This document shows positions 16,770 to 26,005 of a stretch of 64,000 bases of DNA, in pieces. Below the pieces are notes generated by a model. The model was given only the letters and a program-made list of their open reading frames with translations. It made no database searches and was not told the origin of the DNA. A program made the translations under genes and the position numbers. Numbering within the stretch: position 1 is the first letter of the stretch; each line of letters opens with the position of its first letter. This DNA is from DATFVJ01 sp963826515 (GTDB taxonomy: Bacteria > Actinomycetota > Actinomycetes > Streptosporangiales > Streptosporangiaceae): the NCBI GenBank assembly GCA_963826515.1, contig CAWGXI010000012.1, forward strand, positions 496,001 through 560,000, in the 5' to 3' direction.

Positions 16770-17118
16770 GGCTCGGCAGGCGCTACCGCCGTACCTGGGC
16801 GTCGCGGAATTGCACGCTGGCCATCCCTGCCGGGCACGTCGTTGCCCTGGCCGGGCGCCGAACGGCGCGGGCAAGACCACCCTGCTGCACGTATCGGTCG
16901 GCCTGACCGCGCCGACGTCGGGCAGTGTCACCGTGCTGGGCGGCGAGCGGGCCGCGTCGCCACCCGCGCTTGACGGCATCGCCTTCGTGGCGCAGGATGC
17001 GCCGCTGTACAAGAACCTGTCCGCCGCCGACACGCGTGGGCCGCGCTCGCCTTGATCACGGCGCTGTTCCTCCTCATTTGCCGCGACCGTCTGGCTGGTC
17101 CGCCGCCGCGCAGCATGA
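16770..17118 (+). pseudogene. ABC transporter deletion scar (ATPase head joined to permease tail)
   Basis: The first part reads as the start of an ABC ATPase: CTLAIPAGHVVALAG in one frame, then after a frameshift at about 16850 PNGAGKTTLLHVSVGLTAPT, VTVLGGE and AFVAQDAPLYKNLS. It breaks off near 17030, before the signature motif and Walker B. Directly after that the sequence resembles the last helix of an ABC-2 type permease, LALITALFLL then, one frame over, FAATVWLVRRRAA ending at TGA (about 17045-17118). A deletion seems to have removed the rest of the ATPase and nearly all of the permease. Confidence 0.65.
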
Positions 17119-17270
17119 CTTCCTTGATCGTGTTACCTAACCCAAACCGTCATATGCGCGGGTGAGGTACCACGATCATGGAAACGCCCCCGCAGACCGC
17201 TGGTGATTTGCTCGCGGTAGGCGTTTAAGATTTGCTTGTCGGCGGAGGTCAGGCGCGAAGGAGGGCTAAC

Positions 17271-20200
17271 TTGGGCGCCCTTGACTGGATCGGGTCGTGG
17301 CCGGTCTACCGCCAGCTCACCGGGACGGACAAAACTGGGCGCGGCGCTGCCGCCAAGAGCCAGCGCACGAGCAAGCTCAAGCCGCGGGTCGCGGCGGCCG
17401 ACAAGGTCGTGAAGTCGGTCTGCCCGTACTGCGCGGTGGGCTGCGGCCAGGACGTCTACGTGCGCGACGGCCAGGTCACGCAGATCGAGGGAGACCCGGA
17501 CTCGCCGGTCAGCCGGGGCAGGCTGTGCCCGAAGGGATCGGCGAGCCTGCAGCTCACGACCGGCGCGGCACGTCAATATCAGGTCCTCTACCGGCGGCCG
17601 TTCGGCACCGAGTGGGAGCACCTGGACCTCGACACGGCGATGGACATGATCGCCGACAGGGTGATCACTGCGCGGCGGGCCGGCTGGCAATGGGAGCACG
17701 AAGGCTCGCGCGTCCGCAGGACCCTCGGTTTCGCCAGCCTGGGCGGGGCGACCCTGGACAACGAAGAGAATTACCTGATCAAGAAGCTCTTCACCGCGCT
17801 CGGCGCGATCCAGATAGAGAATCAGGCGCGGATTTGACACTCCTCCACAGTCCCCGGTCTGGGGACCAGTTTCGGTCGTGGCGGAGCAACGACGTTCCAG
17901 CAGGACCTGCAGAACTCTGACTGCATCCTGATCGAGGGCTCCAACATGGCCGAGTGCCATCCGGTCGGGTTCCAGTGGGTGATGGAGGCCAAGGCCCGCG
18001 GTGCCAAGCTGATCCACGTTGATCCACGGTTCACCAGGACGAGCGCGGTCGCGGACGAATATGTGCCGTTGCGGGCGGGCAGTGACATCACGTTCGTCGG
18101 CGGGCTGATCAACTATGTCCTCCAGAGCGAGAAGTACTTCCGTGACTATGTGGTCTCCTACACGAACGCGCCGGCGATCCTGACCGAGGACTTCGCCGAC
18201 ACCGAGGACCTCGACGGGCTCTTCTCCGGCTTCGACAGCAAGCAGCGCGCCTACGACTTCCGCGCCTGGCGCTACCAGGGACAACAGGTTGCGCCCGCGA
18301 GCGGCATGCGAGGCAGGGTGGCGGACGCCGATGGCGGCGGGCTGCGCCAGGTCCGCCGGGCAGCGCGCGGCGAGGCGCACGGCTCGGGCGGCGCGTCGGC
18401 TCATCCGGCGCCGGACACCGACGAGACGCTGCAGCATCCACGCTGCGTGTTCCAGGTACTCAAGCGTCACTTCGCCCGCTACACACCTGACATCGTCGAG
18501 CAGGTCTGCGGGGTGCCGCAGGACCTGTTCGCCAAGGTGTGCGAGCTTGTCACCGCCAACTCGGGCCGCGACCGCACGACGGCGTTCGTCTATAGCGTCG
18601 GCTGGACCCAGCACACCGTCGGCGTCCAGTACATCCGCACCGCGGCGATCCTGCAGGCGCTGCTCGGCAACATGGGCCGGCCGGGTGGCGGCATCCTCGC
18701 CCTGCGCGGGCACGCATCCATCCAGGGCTCGACCGACATTCCCACGCTGTTCGACCTGCTGCCCGGTTACCTGCCGATGCCCCGCGTGCAGGGGAACGAG
18801 GACCTCGGAACCTACGCCCAAGAGGAGTCCACGGACAAAGGATTCTGGGCCAACACCAAGACGTACATGGTCAGCCTGCTCAAAGCGTGGTGGGGCGAAC
18901 GCGCGACGGCCGAGCGTGACTTTTGCTACGACTACCTGCCGCGGCTGACAGGAAGCCACAGCACCTACGAGACCGTTCTGGCACAGCTGGAAGGCATCTG
19001 CAAGGGCTACTTCCTCTTCGGCCAGAATCCGGCGGTCGGTTCCGCCAACGCAAGGATGCAGCGGCTCGGCATGGCGAACCTGGACTGGCTCGTCGTGCGC
19101 GACATGGTCCTGATCGAGAGCGCCACCTGGTGGAAGCGCGGCCCGGAAATCGAGACCGGCGAGATGCGCACGGAGGACATCGGCACCGAGGTGTTCTTCC
19201 TGCCCGCCGCCGCGCACACGGAAAAGGCCGGCAGCTTCACCAACACGCAGCGCATGCTGCAGTGGCACCACGAGGCCGTCGAGCCTGCTGGTGACGCCCG
19301 CAGCGACCTGTGGTTCACCTACCATCTCGGGCGCAGGATCCGGGCCAAGCTCGCCGGTTCGGCAGACGAGATCGACCGGCCGGTCCTCGACCTCACCTGG
19401 GACTACCCGACCAAGGGGCCGCTGGCAGAGCCCGATGCCGACGCGGTGCTCGCCGAGGTGAACGGCTGGGATTCCGGTGGCAGGCCGCTGTCCTCATACA
19501 CCCAGCTGGCCGACGACGGATCGACGTCATGCGGCTGCTGGATCTACTGCGGCGTCCGCGCCGACGGAGTCAACCAGGCCGCGCGGCGCAAGCCAGGCAA
19601 CCAGCAGAGCTGGGTGGCGCCAGAATGGGGCTGGGCATGGCCTGCCAACAGGCGGGTGCTCTACAACCGTGCGTCGGCTGATCCAGCGGGCAGGCCGTGG
19701 AGCAAGCGCAAGGAACTTGTCTGGTGGGACGAGGAGAACGGTAAATGGGCCGGGCATGACGTGCCGGACTTCGTCGGCGACCGGCCACCGTCCTACCGTC
19801 CGCCCGAGGGCGCCACCGGCGTGGATGCGATCTCCGGCGTCGACCCGTTCATCATGCAGGCCGACGGCAAGGCATGGCTGTTCGCACCGGCCGGGCTGGT
19901 CGACGGCCCGCTGCCCGTGCACTACGAGCCGCAGGAGTCGCCGGTGCCTAACCTCCTCTACGGCCAGCAGCACAACCCTGTCCGCGAGCTCATCAGGCAC
20001 AAGGAGAACAGGTTCCAGCCAAGCGGCGACGAGCCAGGGTCCGAGGTGTTCCCCTATGTGACCACTACCTACAGGCTCACCGAGCATCACACCGCGGGCG
20101 GGATGTCGCGCCATCTGCCCTACCTGTCGGAGCTGCAGCCGGAGTTCTTCTGCGAAGTGTCGCCGGAGCTGGCCGTGGAGCGAGGGCTCAAGCACCTCGG

Positions 20201-20525
20201 CTGGGCGACGATCGTCACGGCTCGCAACGCCATCGAGGCCCGGGTACTGGTCACCGAGCGGATGCGGCCGCTGACGGTGCAGGGGCGCCGGCTGCATCAG
20301 GTCGGGCTGCCCTGGCACTGGGGGCCCGAGGGATATACCACCGGGGACGCGGCCAACGAGCTCTCGCACCTGTCGCTCGACCCGAACGTGCACATCCAGG
20401 AGGTCAAAGCCCTCGCGTGCGACGTGCGGCCCGGGCGCAGGCCGCGCGGTCCTGCGCTGCGTGAACTGGTCCTGAGGTATCGGCAGCGGGCTGGGATAAC
20501 CGACCAAACGGGGACGGAGGTGTGA
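17271..20525 (+). CDS. fdhA: Formate dehydrogenase alpha subunit, selenocysteine-containing (in-frame TGA 17835-17837)
   Basis: Molybdopterin oxidoreductase that oxidises formate to CO2. The start TTG 17271 follows AAGGAGG; 1084 residues with the TGA read as selenocysteine (position 189). The N-terminal 4Fe-4S motif is CPYCAVGCGQ ... RGRLCPKG. The context ENQARI-U-HSSTVPGLGTSFG matches the active-site selenocysteine of FdnG/FdhF-type enzymes, and the frame after the TGA continues the same protein without a gap. Later landmarks: GGNMGRPGGG-like LGNMGRPGGGILALRGH, GCWIYCG, WAWPANRRVLYNRASADP and the C-terminal LPWHWGPEGYTTGDAANEL. Residues 336-385 are an extra low-complexity insert. There is no Tat signal, so the enzyme should face the cytoplasm. 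It overlaps fdhB by 4 nt. No sel genes lie in the window. Confidence 0.93.
17835..17866 (+). promoter_or_regulatory. Selenocysteine codon and SECIS hairpin
   Basis: The TGA is followed after 12 nt by a perfect 6-bp stem (GTCCCC 17850-17855, GGGGAC 17861-17866) with loop GGTCT. The loop begins 18 nt after the TGA. As I recall it, the E. coli fdhF element also shows GGUCU 18 nt after its UGA, and SelB binds this kind of loop. Confidence 0.85.
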
Positions 20526-21424
20526 ACGTGGAAGCAGAACTGGCCGGGGTTAAGGGCCCGCCAGCGGGCCGGGGCGCGCACCCGGCAGGCGTTAAGGATC
20601 CCGCATCCCTCGCCGGGTACACCGAACACCCGCCGCGGATGGGCTTTTTCACCGACACGTCGGTATGCATCGGCTGCAAGGCATGCGAGGTGGCCTGCAA
20701 GGAGTGGAATGCCGTTCCCGAGGATGGCCTGCTGCTCACCGGCATGTCCTACGACAACACCCAAGGGCTCGGCGCGTCCACCTGGCGGCATGTGGCGTTC
20801 ATCGAGCAGCCCGCGGCCGCGGCAGAGCCGGGCGCCACCGGTCACGGCGACGCTGGTGACCTGCGCTGGCTGATGTCGAGTGACGTGTGCAAGCACTGCA
20901 CAGAGGCGGCCTGCCTGGACGTGTGCCCGACCGGAGCGCTGATCCGCACCGAGTTCGGCACGGTGATTGTCCAAGAGGATGTCTGCAACGGATGCGGCTA
21001 CTGCGTCTCGGCCTGCCCGTACGGCGTGATCGACAAGCGGCGGGACGACGGCAGGGCCTGGAAGTGCACATTGTGCTACGACAGGCTCGGCTCGGGCCTT
21101 GAACCCGCCTGCGCCAAGGCCTGCCCCACCAAGTCCATCCAGTTCGGGTCCGTGGATGAGTTGCGCGAGCGCGCGGCGCTTCGTGTCAGTGAGCTGCGCG
21201 ATGCGGGCACACCACAGGCGCGGCTTTACGGCGCGGACCCGGCGGACGGCGTAGGCGGCGCCGGAGCGTTCTTCCTCCTGCTCGACGAGCCTGAGACGTA
21301 CGGGCTGCCACCAGACCCTGTTGTCACCACAAGGGATCTGCCCCGCATCTGGCGGCATGTCGCCCTCGCTGCCGCTATGCTCGCGGCCGGCGGTGCCGCG
21401 GCGTGTCTCGGCGGCCGGCCATGA
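20522..21424 (+). CDS. fdhB: Formate dehydrogenase beta subunit (4Fe-4S)
   Basis: Electron-transfer subunit that carries electrons from FdhA to the membrane subunit. GTG 20522 overlaps the fdhA stop; 300 aa. After a variable N-terminus the cysteine clusters appear in the expected ferredoxin order: CIGCKACEVACKEW, CKHCTEAACLDVCPTGAL, CNGCGYCVSACPYGV and CTLCYDR ... CAKACPTKS, enough for four 4Fe-4S clusters. The C-terminus is hydrophobic (HVALAAAMLAAGGAAACLGG), consistent with a membrane contact like the one in FdnH. Tight spacing with fdhA and the downstream NrfD-type gene indicates one operon. Confidence 0.92.
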   Translation: MNVEAELAGVKGPPAGRGAHPAGVKDPASLAGYTEHPPRMGFFTDTSVCIGCKACEVACKEWNAVPEDGLLLTGMSYDNTQGLGASTWRHVAFIEQPAAAAEPGATGHGDAGDLRWLMSSDVCKHCTEAACLDVCPTGALIRTEFGTVIVQEDVCNGCGYCVSACPYGVIDKRRDDGRAWKCTLCYDRLGSGLEPACAKACPTKSIQFGSVDELRERAALRVSELRDAGTPQARLYGADPADGVGGAGAFFLLLDEPETYGLPPDPVVTTRDLPRIWRHVALAAAMLAAGGAAACLGGRP

Positions 21425-21434
21425 GGGGGCGCTG

Positions 21435-22361
21435 GTGAAGAAGCGCGGCGAGCAGGCGATGGTGCCGCAGGCCGATTTCACCTCCTACTACGGCCGCCCG
21501 GTGCTCAAGGAACCGGTGTGGCAAAGCCCGGAGGTTCCTGGCTATCTGTTCCTCGGCGGTCTGGCCGGCGCGTCGTCCGTGCTTGCCGGGGGCGCGCAGG
21601 TGCGCGGCTGCCCGGACCTTGCCCGAGGGGCGAAGCTGGGCGCGGCGGCGGCGATCAGCCTGTCCGCGGCTGCCCTGATAGCCGACCTGGGCCGTCCGGA
21701 ACGATTCGTGAACATGCTGCGAGTTTTCAAGCCCACCTCGCCGATGAGCGTGGGCTCATGGCTGCTGGCCGCCTACGGGCCTGCGGCCGGCGCCGCGGCG
21801 CTGTCCGCCGTGACGGGGATTCTCCCCGCTGCGGGATCAGCCGCGACCGCCGCCGCCGCCGCGCTCGGTTGCGGCGTATCCACGTACACGGCGGCGCTGA
21901 TCTGTGACACCGCGGTCCCGGCCTGGCATAACGGCTACCGCGAGATGCCGTATCTGTTCGCGGGATCCGCCGCGAGCGCGGCAGGCGGCCTGGGCCTGCT
22001 GGCCGCGCCGAATGGGCAGGCGGGGCCCGCGCGCAGGCTCGCGTTGCTGGGCGCCGCGGCCGAGATTACCTCCGCACAGCTCTTGACCAGGCGGATCGGC
22101 ATGACGGCCGAGCCGTACCGGACAGGCAGGTCCGGTTTCATGTTCCACGCCAGCGAGGTTGCGACCGCGTGCGCCCTCGGCGTGGCATTCATCGGACGGC
22201 GTCACCGGGCGGCTACGGCGATCGCGGGGGCCACCTTGCTCGCGGCCTCCGCCACGACCCGGTTCGCGATCTTCCGGGCGGGCCGGACCTCTGCACGTGA
22301 CCCGGAATACACGATCGTGCCGCAGCGCGAGCGCCTCAGCCAGCGGTCCGCGGCTGAGTGA
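21435..22361 (+). CDS. NrfD-type membrane subunit of formate dehydrogenase
   Basis: Polytopic membrane protein of the NrfD/polysulfide reductase family that probably anchors FdhAB and passes electrons to quinone. Start GTG 21435 (KKRGEQAMVPQADFTSYYGRPVLK) lies 10 bp after fdhB and is preceded by GAGGGGG; 308 aa. The conserved N-terminal part YYGRPVLKEPVW and the glycine-rich first helix YLFLGGLAGASSVLAGG are seen, then ADLGRPERFVNMLRVFKPTSPMSVGSW, a typical NrfD loop, and about eight helices in all. It takes the place of the cytochrome b gamma subunit of E. coli FDH-N. Confidence 0.88.
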   Translation: MKKRGEQAMVPQADFTSYYGRPVLKEPVWQSPEVPGYLFLGGLAGASSVLAGGAQVRGCPDLARGAKLGAAAAISLSAAALIADLGRPERFVNMLRVFKPTSPMSVGSWLLAAYGPAAGAAALSAVTGILPAAGSAATAAAAALGCGVSTYTAALICDTAVPAWHNGYREMPYLFAGSAASAAGGLGLLAAPNGQAGPARRLALLGAAAEITSAQLLTRRIGMTAEPYRTGRSGFMFHASEVATACALGVAFIGRRHRAATAIAGATLLAASATTRFAIFRAGRTSARDPEYTIVPQRERLSQRSAAE

Positions 22362-22423
22362 TCCGCGGGGCCCATCGCGGACCGCTGCACCGGGCAGGCC
22401 CGCAACGTCTCGGACGGCTTGAC

Positions 22424-23308
22424 TCAACAAGCATTGGCAAGCAGGAAGGTGCGGGCGATCACCGCGTAGCCGGCCTGGTTGGCGTGTTCGTTTGGCCCGC
22501 GGGGCGGCGCCGCGCATTCCCAGGTCCACTGGCAGATCGCGGCGACGTTGCGCGGAAGCTCGCCGAACCCAGGAAGCATCACATGGCCGGCGAAGTCTGG
22601 GGTGTTGAAGGCGCTGAATACGTCGGCGACGCGGACGCCGAACGCCTTGTAAACGTTGGTCAGCAGGGTGTTGTAGCCGGCGGCGGCCAGCTCGCTGAGC
22701 CACGCGACCGCTTGGCCGGCGAGGCCGTTGCGCCATTGGGCAAGCGATGGAAGGTAGTAGTTCATCGCGATGATCCGGGCCCTCGGGCCGGCCTGGCGGA
22801 GCGTGGTCAAGATCTTCGTGAGGTTGGCGGTGGCCGCCGGAATGGACTTGCCGAGACAGGATGTGATCGTGGCGGCGGAGGGCCGGGTGATGCACGAATC
22901 GGGGTCGTTAGCGCCGATGTCGATGGTGATCAGCGTTACCTGGCGCCGGTGCGCATCGAGGAATCTGACCGCGGCCGCCAGTTGCGACCCGGCGGGATAC
23001 GGACAGATGCCGCCGTTGATCATGTTGGCTGTGGTTTCGCCTGGGCAGCCGAGCTTGACGAGGCGCAGGCCCGGGTTGTGATCGCGTAGCGTCGCGTAGA
23101 GCTGATCGGCGTAGCCGTCCCGGGTCGTGACACTCTCACCTGATGAGTCCGGCTGGACACCTTGTGATAAGGAGTCGCCCAGCGACAGATAGTAACTGAC
23201 GGGCGATTCGCCTCGACGTGCATGCACGGATGTGGTCATCGCAGAACAGCCGGCCGCACCAGCGGCTAGGGAAACAGCCAGGGCGAGGGCAGGCACAACT
23301 GCGCGCAT
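22424..23308 (-). CDS. SGNH/GDSL hydrolase, probable lipoprotein
   Basis: 294-aa secreted esterase/lipase-type hydrolase. The start ATG 23308 gives a signal peptide (MRAVVPALALAVSLAAGAAG) ending in a possible lipobox before Cys (AAGC); longer in-frame starts exist up to 23383. Block I is YLSLGDSLSQG with the catalytic Ser, block III is ITIDIGANDPDSC with the oxyanion Asn, and the end HANQAGYAVIARTF supplies the catalytic His in a variant of DxxH (E.HAN). The family acts on acyl esters, sometimes of lipids or polysaccharides. It converges with the NrfD gene across 62 bp containing a small hairpin. Confidence 0.87.
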   Translation of the reverse strand: MRAVVPALALAVSLAAGAAGCSAMTTSVHARRGESPVSYYLSLGDSLSQGVQPDSSGESVTTRDGYADQLYATLRDHNPGLRLVKLGCPGETTANMINGGICPYPAGSQLAAAVRFLDAHRRQVTLITIDIGANDPDSCITRPSAATITSCLGKSIPAATANLTKILTTLRQAGPRARIIAMNYYLPSLAQWRNGLAGQAVAWLSELAAAGYNTLLTNVYKAFGVRVADVFSAFNTPDFAGHVMLPGFGELPRNVAAICQWTWECAAPPRGPNEHANQAGYAVIARTFLLANAC

Positions 23309-23399
23309 TGCGTTCCCGGGGTCGGTCGAGGCCATCATTGCTACGGACCGGCCGCGGCGCCGGACCGCGCCCGAGTCGATCACGGGCGCCAGGCGCGTA

Positions 23400-24263
23400 T
23401 TAGCGTGACTGCGGCAGCTTGACCGAGCCAGCCTTGGGGGCGGGCGCGGACGGCGGCGGCACGACAGGCCCGATGTCCCCGTCCGGGGCTTCGTCCAGGT
23501 CGACGATCACGGGGGCGTGGTCGCTCGGTGCGGTGCCCTTGCGGGCGTGGCGGTCCACCCATGCCGCCTGCACCCGGCCGGCTACCGGGGCACTCGCCAG
23601 GACCAAGTCAATCCTCATCCCTAGATCCCGATGGAACATTCCGGCCCTGTAGTCCCAGTAGCTGAACACGCGCTCGGCCGGCCAGCGGTCCCGCACGACG
23701 TCGCGCAAGCCGAGCGCCTGCAGCTTTGCCAGCGCCGCCCGCTCCTGCGGCGTGACGTGGGTCTGGCCGACGTAGGCATCCGGGTCGAACACGTCTGCGT
23801 CGGCCGGTGCGATGTTCATGTCCCCGCACACGATCGCGGCCTGCGGACCGGCGGCGACCACGGCTTGCAGCGCCGCCAGCCAGGCGAGCTTGTAGCGGTA
23901 GTGCTCGGAACCCGGCTCCCGCCCGTTCGGCACATACACCGAGTGCACCCGGATCCCGCCACAGGTCGCGGACACCGCACGCGCCTCCTGAGCAGGGAAG
24001 CCAGGCGCGCCGGCGAGTCCGGCGACGACGTCATCCAGCCCAGCACGGGACAGGATCGCCACCCCGTTCCACTGCACCTCGCCGTGGAGAGCGACCGAAT
24101 AACCGCGGCTTGAGAGGTCATCACCGAGCAGCCGGAGGAAGGCATCGTCGGCGAGCTTGGTCTCCTGCAGGCAGACGACATCGGGCTGCCGCTGATCCAG
24201 CCACGGCAGCAGCCGCGGCACCCGCTGCTTGATCGAGTTCACATTCCAGGTCGCTACGCGCAC
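23400..24263 (-). CDS. xthA: Exodeoxyribonuclease III
   Basis: AP endonuclease/3'-5' exonuclease of base-excision repair. GTG 24263 gives the standard N-terminus (RVATWNVNSIKQRVPRLLPWL) and 287 aa; the frame opens 22 codons earlier without homology. Active-site landmarks of the ExoIII family are present: TWNVNSI, VCLQETKL (metal Glu), VYVPNG, CGDMNIAPADADVFDP, GMRIDLVLAS and the catalytic PSDHAPVIVDL. The C-terminal 30 residues after the domain are Pro-rich and variable. It is the downstream neighbour of the sugar-acid kinase on the same strand, with an 86-bp gap. Confidence 0.93.
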   Translation of the reverse strand: MRVATWNVNSIKQRVPRLLPWLDQRQPDVVCLQETKLADDAFLRLLGDDLSSRGYSVALHGEVQWNGVAILSRAGLDDVVAGLAGAPGFPAQEARAVSATCGGIRVHSVYVPNGREPGSEHYRYKLAWLAALQAVVAAGPQAAIVCGDMNIAPADADVFDPDAYVGQTHVTPQERAALAKLQALGLRDVVRDRWPAERVFSYWDYRAGMFHRDLGMRIDLVLASAPVAGRVQAAWVDRHARKGTAPSDHAPVIVDLDEAPDGDIGPVVPPPSAPAPKAGSVKLPQSR

Positions 24264-24349
24264 CGGGCCTACGGTAGCCGCAGCCGACGGCCTCCCGCAC
24301 CCGGCCCGCGCAAGCCAAAGTTGCCGCACACCGAGCGAGCCGGCTCGCG

Positions 24350-25801
24350 TCAGGAGTCCTCCTGCTCGCCGTTGAGGATTGCCACGACCTGCTCCAGCGT
24401 TCCTTCGTCGCCGACGTTGCCGGCGAAGACGACGTAGGGCACACCGATCGCCTCGGGTGCCGCATCGATTGGGCGCAGCACCGAGATCACACCGGGGAAC
24501 AGCTGACCGGCCACCTCCGCGCGCCGGATACCCAGGCCGTGCAGCGCGACGTCGTGCGAGGTGATCCCGCCCTTGGCGATGACCCAGGCGGGCTCCGCGG
24601 CCAGCGCTTGGCGGACTGTGCGTGACAGGGCCGCGGAGACAGCGCGGGCGATGGTGAGGCTGTCCGCCCCGTCGCTGACTTGGGCGATGGTGCGGCTGGT
24701 GTAAAGCAGGACGTCCGATCGGCGCAGCGCATCGGCGACCTGCCGCGCTGTGGCAGCCGCCACGTCCGCGGCGCCGCTCACGATGGCGGGAACGTCGAGT
24801 TCGATGTCGGTGGTGCCACCACGCGCGCGAAGCGCGGCAACCTGCCGGTTCGTGTTGCTGACGTGGGATCCGACCACGATCAGGCCGTGCTCGCCGCGCC
24901 GTCCGGAGGGCCAGAGCTCCTTGCCACGAAGCGGCGCCCTTGGCCCGAGGCCGCTCAGGGCTCGCACGAACGACGGTCCGGTACGGAAGAGAAACGACTT
25001 GCCTGCGCGCTCGGCGGACAGCACGCCGCAGGCCACGGTGTCCAGGTCGGAGTATTCGGTGGCGTTAACGACGACCCACGTCCCGTCTTGCAGGTCGGCC
25101 AGTAGCTCGCGGACCCGGGAGGGCCCGCCGAGCCTGATATCGGCGAGGCTGATGCTGCGGACGTCGTCACGTTCGATCGCTCCGCCGCTCTTCTCCGTGA
25201 CGAAGTCCCGCAGGTCCGATGCGGTGTAGCCGAACGTGGGATCCCGCGCGAACTCGGTCTCGCCGACAGCGACCAGGTCGGGCCCGATGCGAGCCCAGTG
25301 GATGTCGGCAGCAGTCAGCCGTCCGGCCTCGAGAAAAGCGGGGACCAGCAGCACGCCGTCGAAGCCGCTGCCGAGCACCGCCCGGCGGACTGCCTGCAGC
25401 GCCGCCACCTCCGCTATCACGTGGCCGCGCAGCGTCGAGTCGCTGCGGCTGATGAGATCGATCGGCGCGCGGCGCCGTCCGGCAACGGCCATCAGGCCGC
25501 GAGCGGCGAGCGTATTCAGCTCGACCGCGGCCGGTTCGTCGAGGCTGCGCGTGTTAGTCAGGACGAAGCAGGCCCCGGCGGCGCCGCCGAGCGCGGCCTC
25601 GTAGGCGCTTTCCTCGAGGACGGTTACGACCTGGACGTCGTGCACTGCCTGGGACCCGGTCGGGTCGTCGTCGAGGACACCAAGGAGCGAGCCGTCCGCG
25701 ACTCGCGTCGCGCGAATCGACTTCCGGAGGGCATCGTCGTCCGGGAGGGCTTCAGGTAGCTCGGCGAACACCTCGGACGCGGCCGGCAGGCTGTCCCGCA
25801 C
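24350..25801 (-). CDS. Four-carbon acid sugar kinase family protein (DUF1537)
   Basis: ATP-dependent kinase for four-carbon sugar acids (OtnK/DenK group). The likely start is GTG 25801 (or the adjacent TTG), 6-9 nt after AAGGGGAAGG; 483 aa. The N-terminal domain shows GVLDDDPTGSQAVHDV and SRSDSTLRGH, the substrate-binding signature. The C-terminal nucleotide-binding domain shows VVGSHVSNTNRQVAAL, AKGGITSHDVALHGLG and PYVVFAGNVGDEGTLEQVV. It stands back to back with a D-erythronate dehydrogenase-like gene, so a role in D-erythronate or related C4 acid breakdown is a reasonable inference. The isomerase and decarboxylase of that route are not in the window. Confidence 0.87.
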   Translation of the reverse strand: MRDSLPAASEVFAELPEALPDDDALRKSIRATRVADGSLLGVLDDDPTGSQAVHDVQVVTVLEESAYEAALGGAAGACFVLTNTRSLDEPAAVELNTLAARGLMAVAGRRRAPIDLISRSDSTLRGHVIAEVAALQAVRRAVLGSGFDGVLLVPAFLEAGRLTAADIHWARIGPDLVAVGETEFARDPTFGYTASDLRDFVTEKSGGAIERDDVRSISLADIRLGGPSRVRELLADLQDGTWVVVNATEYSDLDTVACGVLSAERAGKSFLFRTGPSFVRALSGLGPRAPLRGKELWPSGRRGEHGLIVVGSHVSNTNRQVAALRARGGTTDIELDVPAIVSGAADVAAATARQVADALRRSDVLLYTSRTIAQVSDGADSLTIARAVSAALSRTVRQALAAEPAWVIAKGGITSHDVALHGLGIRRAEVAGQLFPGVISVLRPIDAAPEAIGVPYVVFAGNVGDEGTLEQVVAILNGEQEDS

Positions 25802-25823
25802 CAACCTGACCCTTCCCCTTGAA

Positions 25824-25945
25824 GCCACGGGTTGAATCAGCCACGGGTTGAATCAGCCACGGGTTGAATCAGCCACGGGTTGAATCAGCCACGGGTTGAA
25901 TCAGCCACGGGTTGAATCAGCCACGGGTTGAATCAGCCACGGGCT
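25824..25945. repeat. 16-bp tandem repeat, 7 full units plus a partial
   Basis: GCCACGGGTTGAATCA repeated exactly seven times (25824-25935) and then a partial unit. It lies in the divergent intergenic region between the kinase and dehydrogenase genes, directly next to the kinase ribosome site. GTG 25828 inside the first unit creates a spurious earlier start for the kinase frame. Confidence 0.95.
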
Positions 25946-26005
25946 GTCGGACACGTAAGATCACTGTATTCGACGTCATGCCGCCCGGCAGAGACGGGAG
26001 ACGCC

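Noticed and set aside
17835..17837. TGA as a true stop giving two separate fdhA pseudogene pieces
   Set aside because: It sits exactly at the selenocysteine site, the frame continues directly after it, and a SECIS-type hairpin follows.
17133..19325. 730-aa minus-strand open frame opposite fdhA
   Set aside because: It is a shadow of the GC-rich fdhA codons: composition is Val/Arg/Gly/Leu-rich without family motifs, while the plus strand encodes conserved formate dehydrogenase. Only its last ~40 codons (17133-17270) lie outside fdhA and they match nothing I know.
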